Source: an uncultured Paraglaciecola sp. (GTDB lineage Bacteria > Pseudomonadota > Gammaproteobacteria > Enterobacterales > Alteromonadaceae). Taken from it: 5,402 nucleotides of DNA. How positions within the stretch are numbered: position 1 is the first letter of the stretch; each line of letters begins with the position of its first letter. A program made the position numbers and the translations under genes. This document shows, piece by piece, positions 1 to 5,307 of this stretch. The notes beneath the pieces are model-generated. The model was not told the origin of the DNA, made no database searches, and saw only the letters and a program-made list of their open reading frames with translations. The stretch is from NCBI GenBank assembly GCA_905479025.1, contig CAJQKX010000593.1:1-5402 (forward strand). Reading direction: 5' to 3'.

Positions 1-214
1 TTCGACTTGCCTTGAATAATGCTTTGGCTCGTCGATACAGTCTAAGCGTTTGAGCGCTAATGAGTTCACCAGGTTTTTTTAGCCATGCGTAGTATGCTGA
101 CGAACTCACTTCCATCACTTTACAAGCGACTGACACAGGATACTTAGCATCAAGTTCACTTATAAAAGAATATCTTACTTCATTTCTTTCGCGAAGAAGG
201 CACTTGCCTTTTTT
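1..214 (-). CDS. IS3-family transposase OrfB, N-terminal part, made by -1 frameshift
   Basis: This frame is offset by -1 from orfA and is open from the slippery site at 208-214 to the window edge; it is closed upstream by a TGA at 221-223. Just after the orfA stop it reads RYSFISELDAKYPVSVACKV, then a VSSSAYYAWL stretch and a basic segment ending ...RAKALFKASR. This is the usual start of IS3 OrfB before and into the HTH_21 region. The catalytic DDE integrase domain must lie beyond position 1 and is not visible, so activity cannot be judged. In the family the product is the OrfAB fusion, which carries out the copy-out-paste-in transposition reaction. An independent OrfB start (for example the in-frame ATG at 113-115) is possible but less likely. 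Confidence 0.85.
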
Positions 215-462
215 AGGATTTCACGCTCCATTTGTAGACGTTTATTATCCTTCCTGAGTTGAATTAACTCTGCTCGTTCATCGCCAGACAACACGTCACC
301 TAGTGCCTCTTTTTTATGCTTGGCTACCCAGTTGTAAAGTAGTTTGTCTGTCACACCCAAAGATGCAGCAGCTTGTACGATTGGATAGTCTTGCTCTATT
401 ACCAGAGCGACCGCTTCTTGTTTAAATTCTGCTGGATAATGCTTATTTGTTCGTTTAGTCAT
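175..462 (-). CDS. IS3-family transposase OrfA (helix-turn-helix protein)
   Basis: This encodes a 95-residue basic protein that binds the ends of the element and forms the N-terminal half of the OrfAB transposase. After the start, the YPAEFKQEAVALVIEQ segment and the AAASLGVTDKLLYNWV segment form the HTH_Tnp_1 type helix-turn-helix (about residues 8-50). The C-terminal third (ELIQLRKDNKRLQMEREILKK) is a leucine-rich coiled coil of the kind used for multimerisation. I chose the ATG at 460-462 because a strong ribosome-binding site, GAGGTG (466-471), stands 4-5 bases before it; a GTG six bases upstream (466-468) is part of that site and would give 97 residues. The length is normal for the family. 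The stop at 175-177 overlaps the orfB frame. Confidence 0.9.
   Translation of the reverse strand: MTKRTNKHYPAEFKQEAVALVIEQDYPIVQAAASLGVTDKLLYNWVAKHKKEALGDVLSGDERAELIQLRKDNKRLQMEREILKKASAFFAKEMK
208..214 (-). promoter_or_regulatory. Programmed -1 frameshift site A-AAA-AAG
   Basis: On the minus strand the heptamer AAAAAAG is positioned so that the orfA frame reads A AAA AAG. This is the canonical slippery arrangement for tandem -1 slippage. After slipping, translation continues as KKGKCLLRERNEVRYSF into the open orfB frame. I did not identify a clear stimulatory stem-loop downstream. Confidence 0.85.
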
Positions 463-479
463 ATTCACCTCAATTAACA

Positions 480-491
480 GGATTATAATCC
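480..491 (-). promoter_or_regulatory. Palindrome with a consensus -10 box upstream of orfA
   Basis: GGATTATAATCC is a perfect 12-bp palindrome. On the minus strand it contains TATAAT (487-482), an exact sigma-70 -10 match, about 20 bp before the orfA ATG. This would give a leader of roughly a dozen bases that includes the GAGGTG ribosome-binding site. No good -35 is found at 16-18 bp, so the promoter call is tentative. The palindrome could also be a protein-binding site. Confidence 0.45.
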
Positions 492-497
492 TTTATT

Positions 498-516
498 GAA
501 GTGTCCGGTTAATTCA
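498..516 (-). repeat. Presumed terminal inverted repeat of the IS3-family element
   Basis: Read from outside on the minus strand the sequence is TGAATTAACCGGACACTTC. It starts with the TG typical of IS3 family ends and has the GGACAC type of subterminal motif common in such ends. The partner end lies outside the window, so this is by position and appearance only. The true edge may be 4 bp further out, at 520. Confidence 0.45.
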
Positions 517-550
517 ACCACAACAATATGCAAGTAACAGAGATAAAGGA

Positions 551-1729
551 CTATTGGGCCTCTGATTCGCGAAACTTAGAAGGTGTAACCCCTTCAAACT
601 TTTTAAAAAAAGTATAAAAAACAGATTTGCTGTTAAAACCTACTGCCAGATAAATATCGGTTATCGTGGTTTTTTTAAATTTTTCTGACACCAGCATATG
701 TTTTGCCTCTTCTATACGGTAACGATTTATAAATTCATAAAAATTAACACCAAAATGGCGATTGATTAGCATGGATAGATCACGTGGCGTAATAACAAGC
801 GATTCAGCTAATGTGTCGAGGGTAATTTCCGGGTCCATATAGGTTTTATTTTTACGTATTGAAGCATCGACTTCAGCTGCCATTTCCGGATTAACAAATT
901 GTTCGTCTATGGGTTTTTCAGCAGGCTCTTCTCCTGTCACTTTCTCAAATATCCAGAAATGCCGAATAGCGGTAAACACTAAAAGATTCACTAATATAAA
1001 AGACAGGTAATTACCTGTAAGCCCTAGCGTAAAAAACACAAAATTGGTACTAAAGTGCTCAAAAAGATTCACGACCTTAGATCCAACCAAAATTGTTTCT
1101 GCTGTCATGACTACCAAAAATCCAAGAACAAGGGCCCTTAGCCAGGTTATATGCACGGTAATCATATTCGAAACATTATCTCGCAATAAATTTTTATACC
1201 GGCTAATCAGTATAAAACAAGCAACTGCGTAAAATACCCGTACCCATTTGCTGAAAAATTCCATACTTACATAACTGGCACCATAAACAAATGACTCGGA
1301 ACTGATCATTAACAGTCGTTGGTCATAAGAGTGACTATAGAATGTTGCCACCATAACAAAGACATAAATCAGTAAGGGGAGAAGGTGTAATAAATCGAAT
1401 TTTTTAAGTGAAAAATCCTTAAATATTAATGATTTAATGCAAAAATATAAAAGTGCCCCATCTATATAATAAGCAACAGCTGGAATGAAATATATACTCG
1501 GCCATGACTCCCGAACCTGTGCTTTAAACGCAGCCCCCCACATTATTAACTCGTTGAGAGGGATCAGCGCGTGAGCAAATAGAAAGGCCGCTAGGAAAAG
1601 GGTACTCTTTAAACGCTGCGTATTAGTAGCAAAAAGCAAAATACCAAAGAAAAGGCATTGCATTGCGGTCATCAAGAGGATCAGATCATGGAAGTTGAAT
1701 AAAACTGATTGAAATTCAAAAGGCTGCAT
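551..1729 (-). CDS. AraC-family transcriptional regulator with multi-pass membrane N-terminus
   Basis: This encodes a 392-residue protein with two parts. Residues 1-260 are strongly hydrophobic with about seven predicted membrane segments (near 12-34, 42-64, 79-103, 110-131, 159-176, 194-216 and 232-255). A short acidic linker (EEPAEKPIDEQF, about 267-278) leads to a C-terminal AraC-type DNA-binding domain. Its first helix-turn-helix is at about 301-323 (ITLDTLAESLVITPRDLSML). The second is at about 354-377 (TTITDIYLAVGFNSKSVFYT), followed by the family signature GVTPSKFR. The likely role is a one-component membrane sensor-regulator that detects an unknown signal at the inner membrane and binds DNA directly. 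The start is the only ATG before the first membrane segment, and its ribosome-binding site is weak. The gene is complete, and no terminator is evident between its stop and the IS edge at 516-520. Its target is unknown. Confidence 0.88.
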   Translation of the reverse strand: MQPFEFQSVLFNFHDLILLMTAMQCLFFGILLFATNTQRLKSTLFLAAFLFAHALIPLNELIMWGAAFKAQVRESWPSIYFIPAVAYYIDGALLYFCIKSLIFKDFSLKKFDLLHLLPLLIYVFVMVATFYSHSYDQRLLMISSESFVYGASYVSMEFFSKWVRVFYAVACFILISRYKNLLRDNVSNMITVHITWLRALVLGFLVVMTAETILVGSKVVNLFEHFSTNFVFFTLGLTGNYLSFILVNLLVFTAIRHFWIFEKVTGEEPAEKPIDEQFVNPEMAAEVDASIRKNKTYMDPEITLDTLAESLVITPRDLSMLINRHFGVNFYEFINRYRIEEAKHMLVSEKFKKTTITDIYLAVGFNSKSVFYTFFKKFEGVTPSKFRESEAQ

Positions 1730-1970
1730 ACGTTAATCTTGTAACATAGGACTGCGGAATAATAATTGTGAGCATAACAGGTTATTTGCGAACTGTAACA
1801 TGTGTTTGACTTCTTTCACAAAATACTCATATGGATAGGTTGTTGTGATACAAAATCACCAAATATATAGCTAAAAATCAACATCAATCACCGTAAAATT
1901 TTGGTTAGATTTTAGGATAATAATTTGCAGTTAACTAAAGACAGTGAGTTCAAGGCGATTTTTTATCATC

Positions 1971-1990
1971 TATACCCGTGTATACCCGTG
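1971..1990. repeat. Tandem duplication of TATACCCGTG
   Basis: Two exact, adjacent copies of the 10-mer TATACCCGTG occupy 1971-1980 and 1981-1990. The junction creates CGTGTAT (1977-1983), which can pair with ATACACG at 2001-2007 across a 17-nt loop. The duplication is certain; any function is unknown. Confidence 0.8.
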
Positions 1991-2237
1991 CCACCTCAAA
2001 ATACACGTTTCAGAGCGACTGGGGGACTGCAATTCTCGGCAATAGCTCCCTGCATTGCTATAACTCCTAAATCTTTGCAGTAGAAGGCGGGTCAATGACT
2101 GAATTTCAACCACATTCTGAATTGGCGTAACGAAGAAGTGGAGTACCCCAGACGCTTCCTGTGGACGGGTTTTAAAGCAATTTATGCCGGGCGCTGCGCT
2201 GACAATTTTTGACTTAGACCTCTCTACTTTTAAACTT

Positions 2238-2261
2238 AGGGCGTCTACAAATAGACGCCTT
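2238..2261. terminator. Perfect 8-bp hairpin GGCGTCTA-CAAA-TAGACGCC, possible old terminator
   Basis: The stem GGCGTCTA (2240-2247) pairs exactly with TAGACGCC (2252-2259) across a CAAA loop. It can be lengthened by a G-T wobble and an A-T pair to 2238-2261. The GC-rich short stem resembles an intrinsic terminator, but neither strand has a proper run of T after it, so this may be only a structural repeat. Confidence 0.35.
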
Positions 2262-2312
2262 GCCTAGGGGGCCGTGCCTAAGCAGCCCTACCCAAGAAGC
2301 CATACCCAAAAA
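2257..2312. repeat. Four degenerate tandem copies of a 14-bp unit
   Basis: Four consecutive 14-mers align without gaps: GCCTTGCCTAGGGG (2257-2270), GCCGTGCCTAAGCA (2271-2284), GCCCTACCCAAGAA (2285-2298) and GCCATACCCAAAAA (2299-2312). All start with GCC and share the pattern GCCnTrCCyA. A 14-bp period is not a multiple of three, which argues against coding. The first copy overlaps the 3' arm of the preceding hairpin. Confidence 0.75.
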
Positions 2313-2330
2313 GTTTTAAACGCCCGCTGA

Positions 2331-2353
2331 AAAATGTGTATGGAACACATTTT
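2331..2353. terminator. 9-bp AT-rich hairpin AAAATGTGT / ACACATTTT
   Basis: AAAATGTGT (2331-2339) pairs perfectly with ACACATTTT (2345-2353) across a 5-nt ATGGA loop. The A and T runs on both flanks give it the symmetrical look of a bidirectional terminator, though the stem is AT-rich and therefore weak. It lies about 110 bp past the end of the tetR frame. Confidence 0.35.
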
Positions 2354-2376
2354 AACAACCGCAGGTTAGCCTATGG

Positions 2377-2398
2377 TGAATACCGTGGATGGTATTCA
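2377..2398. other. 8-bp hairpin TGAATACC / GGTATTCA
   Basis: TGAATACC (2377-2384) and GGTATTCA (2391-2398) form a perfect 8-bp stem with a GTGGAT loop. No T-tract follows on either strand. It is one of a run of closely spaced hairpins in 2330-2430. Confidence 0.5.
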
Positions 2399-2400
2399 TA

Positions 2401-2426
2401 ATCCGTCATTTTAAGATGGTACGGAT
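2401..2426. other. Imperfect hairpin ATCCGTCAT / ATG-gt-ACGGAT downstream of tetR
   Basis: ATCCGT (2401-2406) pairs with ACGGAT (2421-2426), and the inner CAT (2407-2409) with ATG (2416-2418), leaving a two-base bulge. It is the first hairpin met by transcripts leaving the tetR gene on the minus strand (38 bp past its final stop). It lacks a clear U-tract, so a terminator role is only possible. Confidence 0.35.
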
Positions 2427-2463
2427 ATATGTCCCGTGATACGTACTCATACTGCTGTTATAT

Positions 2464-3060
2464 TTATTGTGGAATTTGTATAGCGTGTTTGGCAATGATG
2501 GCATCAATATGTGTCGCTAATGCACTCAGTGCCAAACTATTCCATTCAACAGGTTTGATTAATGTAGATATGGCATGGTGTTTTAAACTGACATAACCAT
2601 GCACAAAGGCCCATATCTCTAGGGCTGTACGTTGCTTTTTACTAACTGTGGTCTCTTATGGTAGGATGAGAGAGCTGATTTCAACCAGCTTGTTAAAGGC
2701 TTTTTCAGACATGGTTCGAGCTTCTTCCGAAGGCGAATAACCCCCATCACTTTCGCCAAAAATCAGTCGGTAATGGGCTTCATATTGGTCGGCTATTGCT
2801 AAGTAACCTTTTACTCCATTCAAAATTACTTCTCGCGGCGGTGCGCTGGTATCAACAATATCCATAATTGAAAAAATCTTTTCGAGCCCCTCGATATACA
2901 ACTGGTCGAGGTTCCCCTGCTTGCCATTAAAATGACTATAAATGCCAATAGTCGATACACCAGCACGCTTAGATATTACTCTAACGCTGAGTGCAGACAC
3001 CCCCCCCTCGAGGAATAATTCTGTTGCGGCTTGTAAAATAGTATTTTTTGCGACGCTCAT
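2464..3060 (-). pseudogene. TetR-family repressor interrupted by an in-frame TAA
   Basis: The frame starts at the ATG 3058-3060 and encodes a TetR-type DNA-binding region: residues 1-56 include ALSVRVISKRAGVSTIGIYS and HFNGKQGNLDQLY. It ends at a TAA (2656-2658) after 134 residues, short for a family that is normally about 190-200. Beyond this TAA the same frame stays open for 63 codons to a TAA at 2464-2466. It reads ETTVSKKQRTALEIWAFVHG and onward, with the W-xxx-HG signature of the WHG-type TetR ligand-binding domain (W at 2611-2613). The restored length is 198. The simplest reading is one nonsense substitution (for example from CAA, GAA or AAA) without a frameshift. The truncated product keeps the DNA-binding helices but loses much of the ligand and dimer domain. 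No strong ribosome-binding site is visible. A run of eight G's lies in codons 18-21 of the coding strand. Confidence 0.88.
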
Positions 3061-3099
3061 AATGATGAATATTTAACCAATAAAAAAGTAATAGTTGAC

Positions 3100-3129
3100 T
3101 TGCATAACAGCGTTATGAATAGCTATAAC
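3100..3129 (+). promoter_or_regulatory. Candidate promoter of the oxidoreductase operon
   Basis: TTGCAT (3100-3105) and TATAAC (3124-3129) stand 18 bp apart, an acceptable sigma-70 arrangement. An alternative -35, TTGACT at 3095-3100, is a better hexamer but has only AATAGC at 17 bp. In either case the region is covered by the two palindromes, which fits repression by occlusion. Confidence 0.45.
3103..3117. promoter_or_regulatory. Operator palindrome 1, CATAACAGCGTTATG
   Basis: This 15-bp sequence has CATAAC and GTTATG as exact reverse complements around a 3-bp centre. It lies in the gap between the divergent tetR and oxidoreductase genes, where TetR regulators usually bind. It is centred at 3110. 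It overlaps the candidate -35 of the plus-strand operon. Confidence 0.7.
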
Positions 3130-3138
3130 ACTGTTATG
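3124..3138. promoter_or_regulatory. Operator palindrome 2, TATAACACTGTTATG
   Basis: Read on the minus strand this is CATAACAGTGTTATA, differing from operator 1 at only two positions. It is centred at 3131, so the two centres are 21 bp apart, two helical turns, placing two dimers on the same face of the DNA. It covers the candidate -10 box of the plus-strand operon. Confidence 0.7.
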
Positions 3139-3214
3139 TGCAATGTGATTTTTTGTTTTTCACTTGAGCAATATTTTTAGCACTATCGTCATTCATTTAC
3201 AGCGGGATAAAAAC

Positions 3215-4504
3215 ATGACAACACACATACACCAAACAGATTATCTAATTGTTGGTAGCGGCGCAGTAGGTATGGCATTTGCCGATATTTTATTAACAGA
3301 AAGTGATGCGAATATCGTTATTGTTGACCGTTTCCATAAACCTGGTGATCATTGGAACGAAGCCTATCCTTTTGTCACACTGCATCAGCCGTCTTCTTTT
3401 TATGGTGTAAGTTCTCGTGAGTTGAGTAAAGGTTGTATTGCTCAAGTGGGTTTAAACAAAGGCTTGAATGAATTAGCCTCTGGTGTCGAGGTTTGCGCCT
3501 ATTTTGATGATGTAATACGCGAACAGTTTTTACCTACAGGAAGAGTGAAGTACTTCCCTATGTGTGATTATAAAGGTGAGGGAAAATTTGTTTCGTCACT
3601 CACAGGTGAAACTCATCAAGTTAAGGTGAATAAAAAAACGGTGGATGCTACCTACTTAAATACTACTGTTCCTTCAACGCACACTCCAAACTTTAGTATT
3701 GCCGCTGACATTCAATTTATGCCGTTAAATGATTTGCCAAAAGTGACTCAACCACCTGCTGGTTATGTGGTTATAGGAGGCGGAAAAACTGGCATTGACG
3801 CAATTTTGTGGTTGCTTGAGAAAGACGTTAACCCTGATGATATTCAATGGGTAATGCCCCGTGATGCTTGGTTGATTGACCGCAAAAATACTCAGCCTAG
3901 CGAAGAGTTCTTTGCAGATGCTATTGAGGATCAGGCTTCGCAAATGGAAATAGAAGCGCTGCGTAAAGTTAAAAATATGGTACGTTTGGGTCGCGTGACC
4001 AGCATTGAAAACAATCAGATAGTGTTAGAACAGGGCACAATTCCTACCAGCACAGAACATTTACATATTGATTGTTCAGCTAGTGCATTAACCAACTTGA
4101 CCATCAAACCTATCTTTGACGGTGACGTTATCACGCCGCAAACTGTGCGTTCATATCAACCTGTTTTTAGCGCCGCTTTTATTGCCCATATCGAATTGGC
4201 CTACCCAGAACAGGCCAAAAACAAAATCTGTAATGTGGTTCGATTACCCAATACACTCATTGATTGGTTACGCTTAACCGCCGCCTTTATGATGAATCAA
4301 TATATCTGGTCACAGGATGAAAATTTACGTAAATGGCTACTAGGCAATCGACTAGATGGCTTTAGCCAGTTGATGCGTAGTGTTAAAGAAGACGACATTG
4401 AAAAACAAGCTATAGTGAAACGTTTGCGGGCAAATGCACAACCTGCTATGGGTAAACTTCAACAATATTTAGCCCAAGTTCAAGCCCAAGAAAAGGCTGT
4501 TTGA
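3215..4504 (+). CDS. FAD/NAD(P)-binding oxidoreductase, flavin-monooxygenase-like
   Basis: This encodes a 429-residue soluble protein with two Rossmann nucleotide-binding folds. The FAD site is at residues 10-38: DYLIVGSGAVG, with an acidic D38 ending the second strand (IVIVDR). The NAD(P)H-type site is at 184-193: YVVIGGGKTG. Between them are GDHWNEAYPF (44-53) and LHQPSSFYGV (56-65), and a TVPSTHTPNF segment (151-160). The two-domain plan resembles flavin-containing monooxygenases and related disulfide-type reductases. The substrate is unknown, and I do not see the Baeyer-Villiger fingerprint. I chose the ATG at 3215: GGGA (3204-3207) sits 7 bases before it and the protein then begins just ahead of the FAD fold. 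An upstream in-frame TTG at 3164 adds 17 residues without a ribosome-binding site. The gene is first in an operon, with the next start 10 bp after its stop, under the divergent TetR operators. Confidence 0.85.
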   Translation: MTTHIHQTDYLIVGSGAVGMAFADILLTESDANIVIVDRFHKPGDHWNEAYPFVTLHQPSSFYGVSSRELSKGCIAQVGLNKGLNELASGVEVCAYFDDVIREQFLPTGRVKYFPMCDYKGEGKFVSSLTGETHQVKVNKKTVDATYLNTTVPSTHTPNFSIAADIQFMPLNDLPKVTQPPAGYVVIGGGKTGIDAILWLLEKDVNPDDIQWVMPRDAWLIDRKNTQPSEEFFADAIEDQASQMEIEALRKVKNMVRLGRVTSIENNQIVLEQGTIPTSTEHLHIDCSASALTNLTIKPIFDGDVITPQTVRSYQPVFSAAFIAHIELAYPEQAKNKICNVVRLPNTLIDWLRLTAAFMMNQYIWSQDENLRKWLLGNRLDGFSQLMRSVKEDDIEKQAIVKRLRANAQPAMGKLQQYLAQVQAQEKAV

Positions 4505-4514
4505 GGAAAATTTT

Positions 4515-5294
4515 ATGAGTGAATTTCAAATCCGTAAAGATAACTACCTGACCAATCGAATAGTCGATACTGACTTATCTGAGAGTGATATCGGTGAAGG
4601 CGAAGTCTTAGTAAAAATCGACCGGTTTGCATTTACCACTAACAACATTACCTATGCAGTGGTAGGTGATCAATTTGGATATTGGCAGTTTTTTCCCCCA
4701 ACCGCTAGCGATGTTAATGAATGGGGTATCTTACCAGTTTGGGGGTTTGCTGATGTGGTTGTTTCTAATGCTGAAGGGGTGCCAGTTGGCGAGCGATTAT
4801 TTGGGTATTTTCCTCCTGCCAATTATCTTAAAATGACCCCAACTCATATTAATGATCTGCGTTGGGTTGATGGCGCTGCGCATCGCGCAACTTTGCCCTC
4901 AGGCTACAACTCCTATCGCAGAGTATTGGCTGAACCTAATTACAATAAGGCGACGGATGATTTTCGGATGTTGTTGTTTCCGCTGCATATTACGTCTTAT
5001 TGTTTGTACGATAATTTATTAGATAACAACTGGTTCGGCGCTGAACAAGTAGTGGTTATTAGTGCCTCAAGTAAAACCAGTATTGGTTTAGGTTATGCCT
5101 TGGCAGATGATGAAAGTGCGCCTAAAAGCATTGGCATGACATCTAACCGTAACTTAGAAATGGTCAAAGGTTTAAACATATATAACAGCACAGTGACTTA
5201 TGACAATCTGACAGAAATCGATGGGTCTAAGCCAACCGTAATAGTGGATATGTCCGGAAATGGCGATGTGTTAAGTAACCTCAATCCTGTTTAA
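4515..5294 (+). pseudogene. DUF2855 family protein, 3' end lost to an IS982 insertion
   Basis: The visible frame has 259 codons, while DUF2855 proteins are usually about 350-370 residues. The family is related to medium-chain dehydrogenase/quinone oxidoreductases and lacks an assigned reaction. Residues 1-110 look like the GroES-like half (GEGEVLVKIDRFAFTTNNITY, then WGFADVVVSNAEGVPVGERL). Residues 178-196 (QVVVISASSKTSIGLGYAL) are the nucleotide-binding loop region, and VIVDMSGNGDVLS (242-254) is a later Rossmann strand. Family-like sequence stops at S254 (codon 5274-5276). The last residues, through NPV and the TAA at 5292-5294, come mostly from the IS end. AGGAAA (4504-4509) overlaps the stop of the preceding gene and stands 5 bases before the ATG, giving translation closely linked to the oxidoreductase. 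The product lacks roughly the last 100 residues of its Rossmann domain and is probably inactive. Confidence 0.82.
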
Positions 5295-5307
5295 GCAATG
5301 GAACTAA

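Larger units (their letters stand above)
1..516 (-). mobile_element. IS3-family insertion sequence, partial (orfA end)
   Basis: The segment carries the two overlapping transposase frames typical of the IS3 family (orfA complete, orfB incomplete), joined by a slippery heptamer and preceded by a short non-coding end. The transposase reads on the minus strand, so the element's left end is on the high-coordinate side. IS3 elements usually begin with TG and end with CA. On the plus strand a CA occurs at 515-516 and again at 519-520, so the outer edge is one of these. The other end lies before position 1, so the terminal repeats and target duplication cannot be compared. The edge lies only about 30-35 bp past the stop codon of the neighbouring AraC-type gene, so the element inserted just downstream of that gene without breaking it. 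Confidence 0.85.
1730..2463. other. 734-bp stretch without a supportable gene
   Basis: Neither strand shows a credible coding region here. The part nearest 1730 should hold the promoter of the AraC-type gene, but I found no convincing -35/-10 pair. From about 1971 onward the stretch is rich in short structure: a tandem 10-bp duplication, long-loop inverted repeats at 1977-2007 (CGTGTAT/ATACACG) and 2026-2081 (ACTGCAA/TTGCAGT), a 14-bp tandem repeat and four hairpins, listed separately. It may be a degenerate repeat element or a structured RNA region; I do not recognise it as a known family. Confidence 0.6.

Noticed and set aside
1044..1232. Open frame of 62 codons on the plus strand
   Set aside because: It lies entirely opposite the AraC-type gene, has no recognisable protein features and no ribosome-binding site; it is a shadow of the coding strand.
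1764..1781. Resemblance of AATTGTGAGCATAACAGG to a lac operator
   Set aside because: The similarity is limited to a short half-site; there is no LacI-type gene or sugar gene nearby, and the CATAACAG part is better compared with the TetR operators.
2184..2267. 27-codon ORF beginning MPGAALTIFDLDL
   Set aside because: It has no good ribosome-binding site and its second half is simply a readout of the hairpin at 2238-2261 and the start of the tandem repeat.
2257..2312. Possible CRISPR-like array
   Set aside because: The 14-bp units are adjacent without spacers and are degenerate, unlike CRISPR repeats.
2351..2370. Possible integron attC-like site (TTTAAC and GTTAGCC close together)
   Set aside because: The boxes do not fit the attC core patterns, and there is no integrase or cassette layout.
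2464..3060. TetR gene broken by a frameshift
   Set aside because: Counting codons from the TAA at 2656-2658 to the TAA at 2464-2466 gives exactly 64 codons in the same frame, so a substitution rather than an indel explains the break.
3164..3214. Longer N-terminus for the oxidoreductase starting at a TTG
   Set aside because: The 17 extra residues precede the normal start of the FAD fold, the TTG has no ribosome-binding site, and the ATG at 3215 does.
3725..3943. Open frame of 72 codons on the minus strand
   Set aside because: It lies opposite the intact oxidoreductase gene and has no family resemblance or start signals.
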